Notes under the pieces: generated by a model
Databases searched by the model: none
The model's input: the letters and a program-made list of their open reading frames with translations, nothing else
Told to the model about the DNA's origin: nothing
Program-made: the position numbers and the translations under genes
NCBI GenBank assembly: GCA_030052355.1
Contig: JASIGS010000455.1
Coordinates: 1 to 6,653, forward strand
Length of the DNA: 6,653 nucleotides
Source of the DNA: Streptosporangiaceae bacterium
Lineage (GTDB): Bacteria; Actinomycetota; Actinomycetes; Streptosporangiales; Streptosporangiaceae
Direction of reading: 5' to 3'
Part shown: positions 5,384-6,653 of the stretch, one piece after another
Layout: each line of letters starts with the position of its first letter
Numbering within the stretch: the first letter of the stretch is position 1

Positions 5384-6653
5384 ATGCGGGCCAATACGGG
5401 TCGCCTGAACCCGGCGCCTGTCGGCACCCGCCCCGGGACCGAGCCCGACACGGGCGGCATCCGGCAGAACCTGACCCTTTCCCCCCGGATGCAGGGCCTG
5501 CTCGCGCTGGCGGTCTACCTCGCGGGGTGGCTGTCGACTGCGGCACGGCCGCTCGTCGAGCACCTGGGATACGCGCAGCTGTTCCAGTCCAGCATGGACC
5601 CGAACCAGTTCGTCTGGGAGCTGCGCTGGTGGCCCTATGCCATCGCCCACGGGCTGGACCCGCTGTACTCCGCCCAGATCGGCGCGCCAGCTGGATATCA
5701 GCTCGCCTGGATGACGCTGGCCGCACCGCTCGGCCTGCTCGCCGCGCCGATCACGCTGGCGGCCGGACCGATCGTCTCGTTCAACCTGCTGGCTGCGATC
5801 GCGATGCCGGTGTCGGCGTGGGCCGCTTTCGTGTTGTGCCGCAGGCTCACGGAGCGGTTCTGGCCGTCGCTCGTGGGCGGCTTCATCTTCGGCTTCTCGG
5901 CCTACGAGTCGGCCCACATGGACGCCGGGCAGCTCGACATGGTGTTCAGTCTGCTGCTGCCGCTGATTGCCTACCTCGTGGTGCTGTGGCGGGACGAAGC
6001 CATCGGCTCGCGCACCTTCACCGGCCTGCTCGCGCTCGCGCTCGCGGCGCAGTTCTACCTGTTCCTTGAGACGTTCGCCGCCCTGACCGGGGTGCTGGTC
6101 ATCGCGCTCGTGGTCAGCTACGCGCTGGCCGGGCGGCTCGGCCGGCCCGCCGTGGCCCGGCTGGGCCGCCTGGTCGGCCTGGCGTACCTGATCGCGCTCG
6201 CGCTGGCCGCTCCTTATCTCTGGGTAGCTCTGGCGCACGTGCCGCCGCCCTGGACCGGGAGCAGCCTCGACCTCGCCAACCTGGTCATCCCTGGTCATGA
6301 CCACACGCTCACCCAGACCTACCTGGTGCACGCGGCGGCGGTGCCGGTCGCGGAGTCCGCCGAGGGATACATCGGCGTTCCGCTGCTGGTGATCGCCCTG
6401 GTGCTTGCGGTGTCGGCGTGGTCGAGCAGGCTGGTCAGGTTCCTGGCGGTCATGCTGATCGTCGTCATCGTCGCCGCGCTGGGACCGGTCGTGCACGTCG
6501 ACGGAAGGCCGGTGCTGCGACTGCCGTGGGCCAGGGTGTGGACGTTGCCGCTGCTGCGCAACGCGTACCCGGACAGGCTGATGGTGTTCGCGTTCTTGAT
6601 CTTGGCAGTGATGGCCGCGCTGTGGCTGTCACGGCCGGCGGCGCCGTGGGCGC
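5384..6653 (+). CDS. Multi-pass membrane protein, GT-C glycosyltransferase-like (3' end outside window)
   Basis: The frame opens at ATG 5384 and continues to the window end without a stop, giving 423 residues of an incomplete protein. About ten hydrophobic segments are visible, near residues 37-57, 110-130, 131-152, 160-178, 185-203, 210-230, 231-249, 262-285, 329-346, 350-370 and 399-416. A hydrophilic N-terminal tail of about 35 residues precedes them. The first external loop contains SSMDPNQFVWELRWWPYA (69-86), whose Asp72 lies where GT-C lipid-sugar-dependent glycosyltransferases place a catalytic acid. Later come EGYIGVPLL (327-335), ALGP (365-368) and NAYPDRLMVF (393-402), a pattern I associate with uncharacterised actinobacterial GT-C-like proteins. 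If so, it would transfer a sugar from a polyprenyl-phosphate donor on the outer membrane face. The fold is inferred and the acceptor unknown. It diverges from the OsmC-like gene with 100 bp between starts. Confidence 0.8.
   Translation, partial: MRANTGRLNPAPVGTRPGTEPDTGGIRQNLTLSPRMQGLLALAVYLAGWLSTAARPLVEHLGYAQLFQSSMDPNQFVWELRWWPYAIAHGLDPLYSAQIGAPAGYQLAWMTLAAPLGLLAAPITLAAGPIVSFNLLAAIAMPVSAWAAFVLCRRLTERFWPSLVGGFIFGFSAYESAHMDAGQLDMVFSLLLPLIAYLVVLWRDEAIGSRTFTGLLALALAAQFYLFLETFAALTGVLVIALVVSYALAGRLGRPAVARLGRLVGLAYLIALALAAPYLWVALAHVPPPWTGSSLDLANLVIPGHDHTLTQTYLVHAAAVPVAESAEGYIGVPLLVIALVLAVSAWSSRLVRFLAVMLIVVIVAALGPVVHVDGRPVLRLPWARVWTLPLLRNAYPDRLMVFAFLILAVMAALWLSRPAAPWA

Noticed and set aside
5284..5460. 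59-residue N-terminal extension of the OsmC-like protein
   Set aside because: It would make the protein about 200 residues against a family norm near 140, has no similarity to OsmC, and would overlap the divergent membrane-protein gene.
5263..6069. 268-residue plus-strand ORF overlapping the membrane protein in another frame
   Set aside because: It is Arg/Pro/Ala-rich and would begin inside the divergent OsmC-like gene. The frame starting at 5384 gives clear membrane segments and remains open to the window end.
5351..6496. 381-residue minus-strand ORF rich in Arg, Asp, Gln and His
   Set aside because: It is the complement of a multi-pass membrane protein. Leu, Val and Ala codons read as such residues on the other strand, and no domain is visible.

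Overview
The window is about two-thirds G+C, with the strong third-position G/C bias and the long antisense shadow ORFs of a high-GC actinobacterium. Gene style supports this: Tat and Sec secreted enzymes with Ala/Gly-rich signal peptides, GTG/ATG starts, and a probable leaderless transcript. I cannot place it more precisely than Actinomycetota. I see no RNA gene, insertion sequence, integrase, CRISPR array or phage module. It reads as ordinary chromosomal accessory metabolism.

Layout. (1) Positions 2-259 (+) hold the 3' end of an unrecognised protein with a basic Lys/Ser/Ala tail. (2) Positions 324-1958 (-) encode a secreted type-B carboxylesterase with a complete Ser/Glu/His triad. (3) Positions 1959-2190 are a 232-bp divergent intergenic region with an imperfect 17-bp palindrome that could be an operator. 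(4) Positions 2191-3843 (+) encode a Tat-exported berberine-bridge-type FAD oxidase with both residues for bicovalent flavin attachment. (5) Positions 3812-4846 (-) encode an adenosine-deaminase-family enzyme whose 3' end overlaps the oxidase gene by 32 bp. (6) Positions 4858-5283 (-) encode an OsmC/YhfA-like protein just upstream of the deaminase and probably in one operon with it. (7) Positions 5384-6653 (+) encode a large multi-pass membrane protein resembling GT-C glycosyltransferases. It runs off the window end and probably starts from a leaderless promoter.

How they may work together. The esterase and the oxidase are both exported and diverge from one control region, so they may act on the same extracellular substrate, for example deacylation followed by oxidation of a sugar or alcohol. 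This is inferred from layout only. The OsmC-like protein and the deaminase look co-transcribed. The deaminase departs from classical adenosine deaminases at several positions near the substrate, so 6-aminodeoxyfutalosine (menaquinone pathway) or another adenine-containing compound should be considered as substrate. The membrane protein appears to be a separate unit.

No clearly new system is visible. The points most worth following are the divergent esterase/oxidase pair with its palindrome, the variant deaminase, and the leaderless start of the membrane protein.
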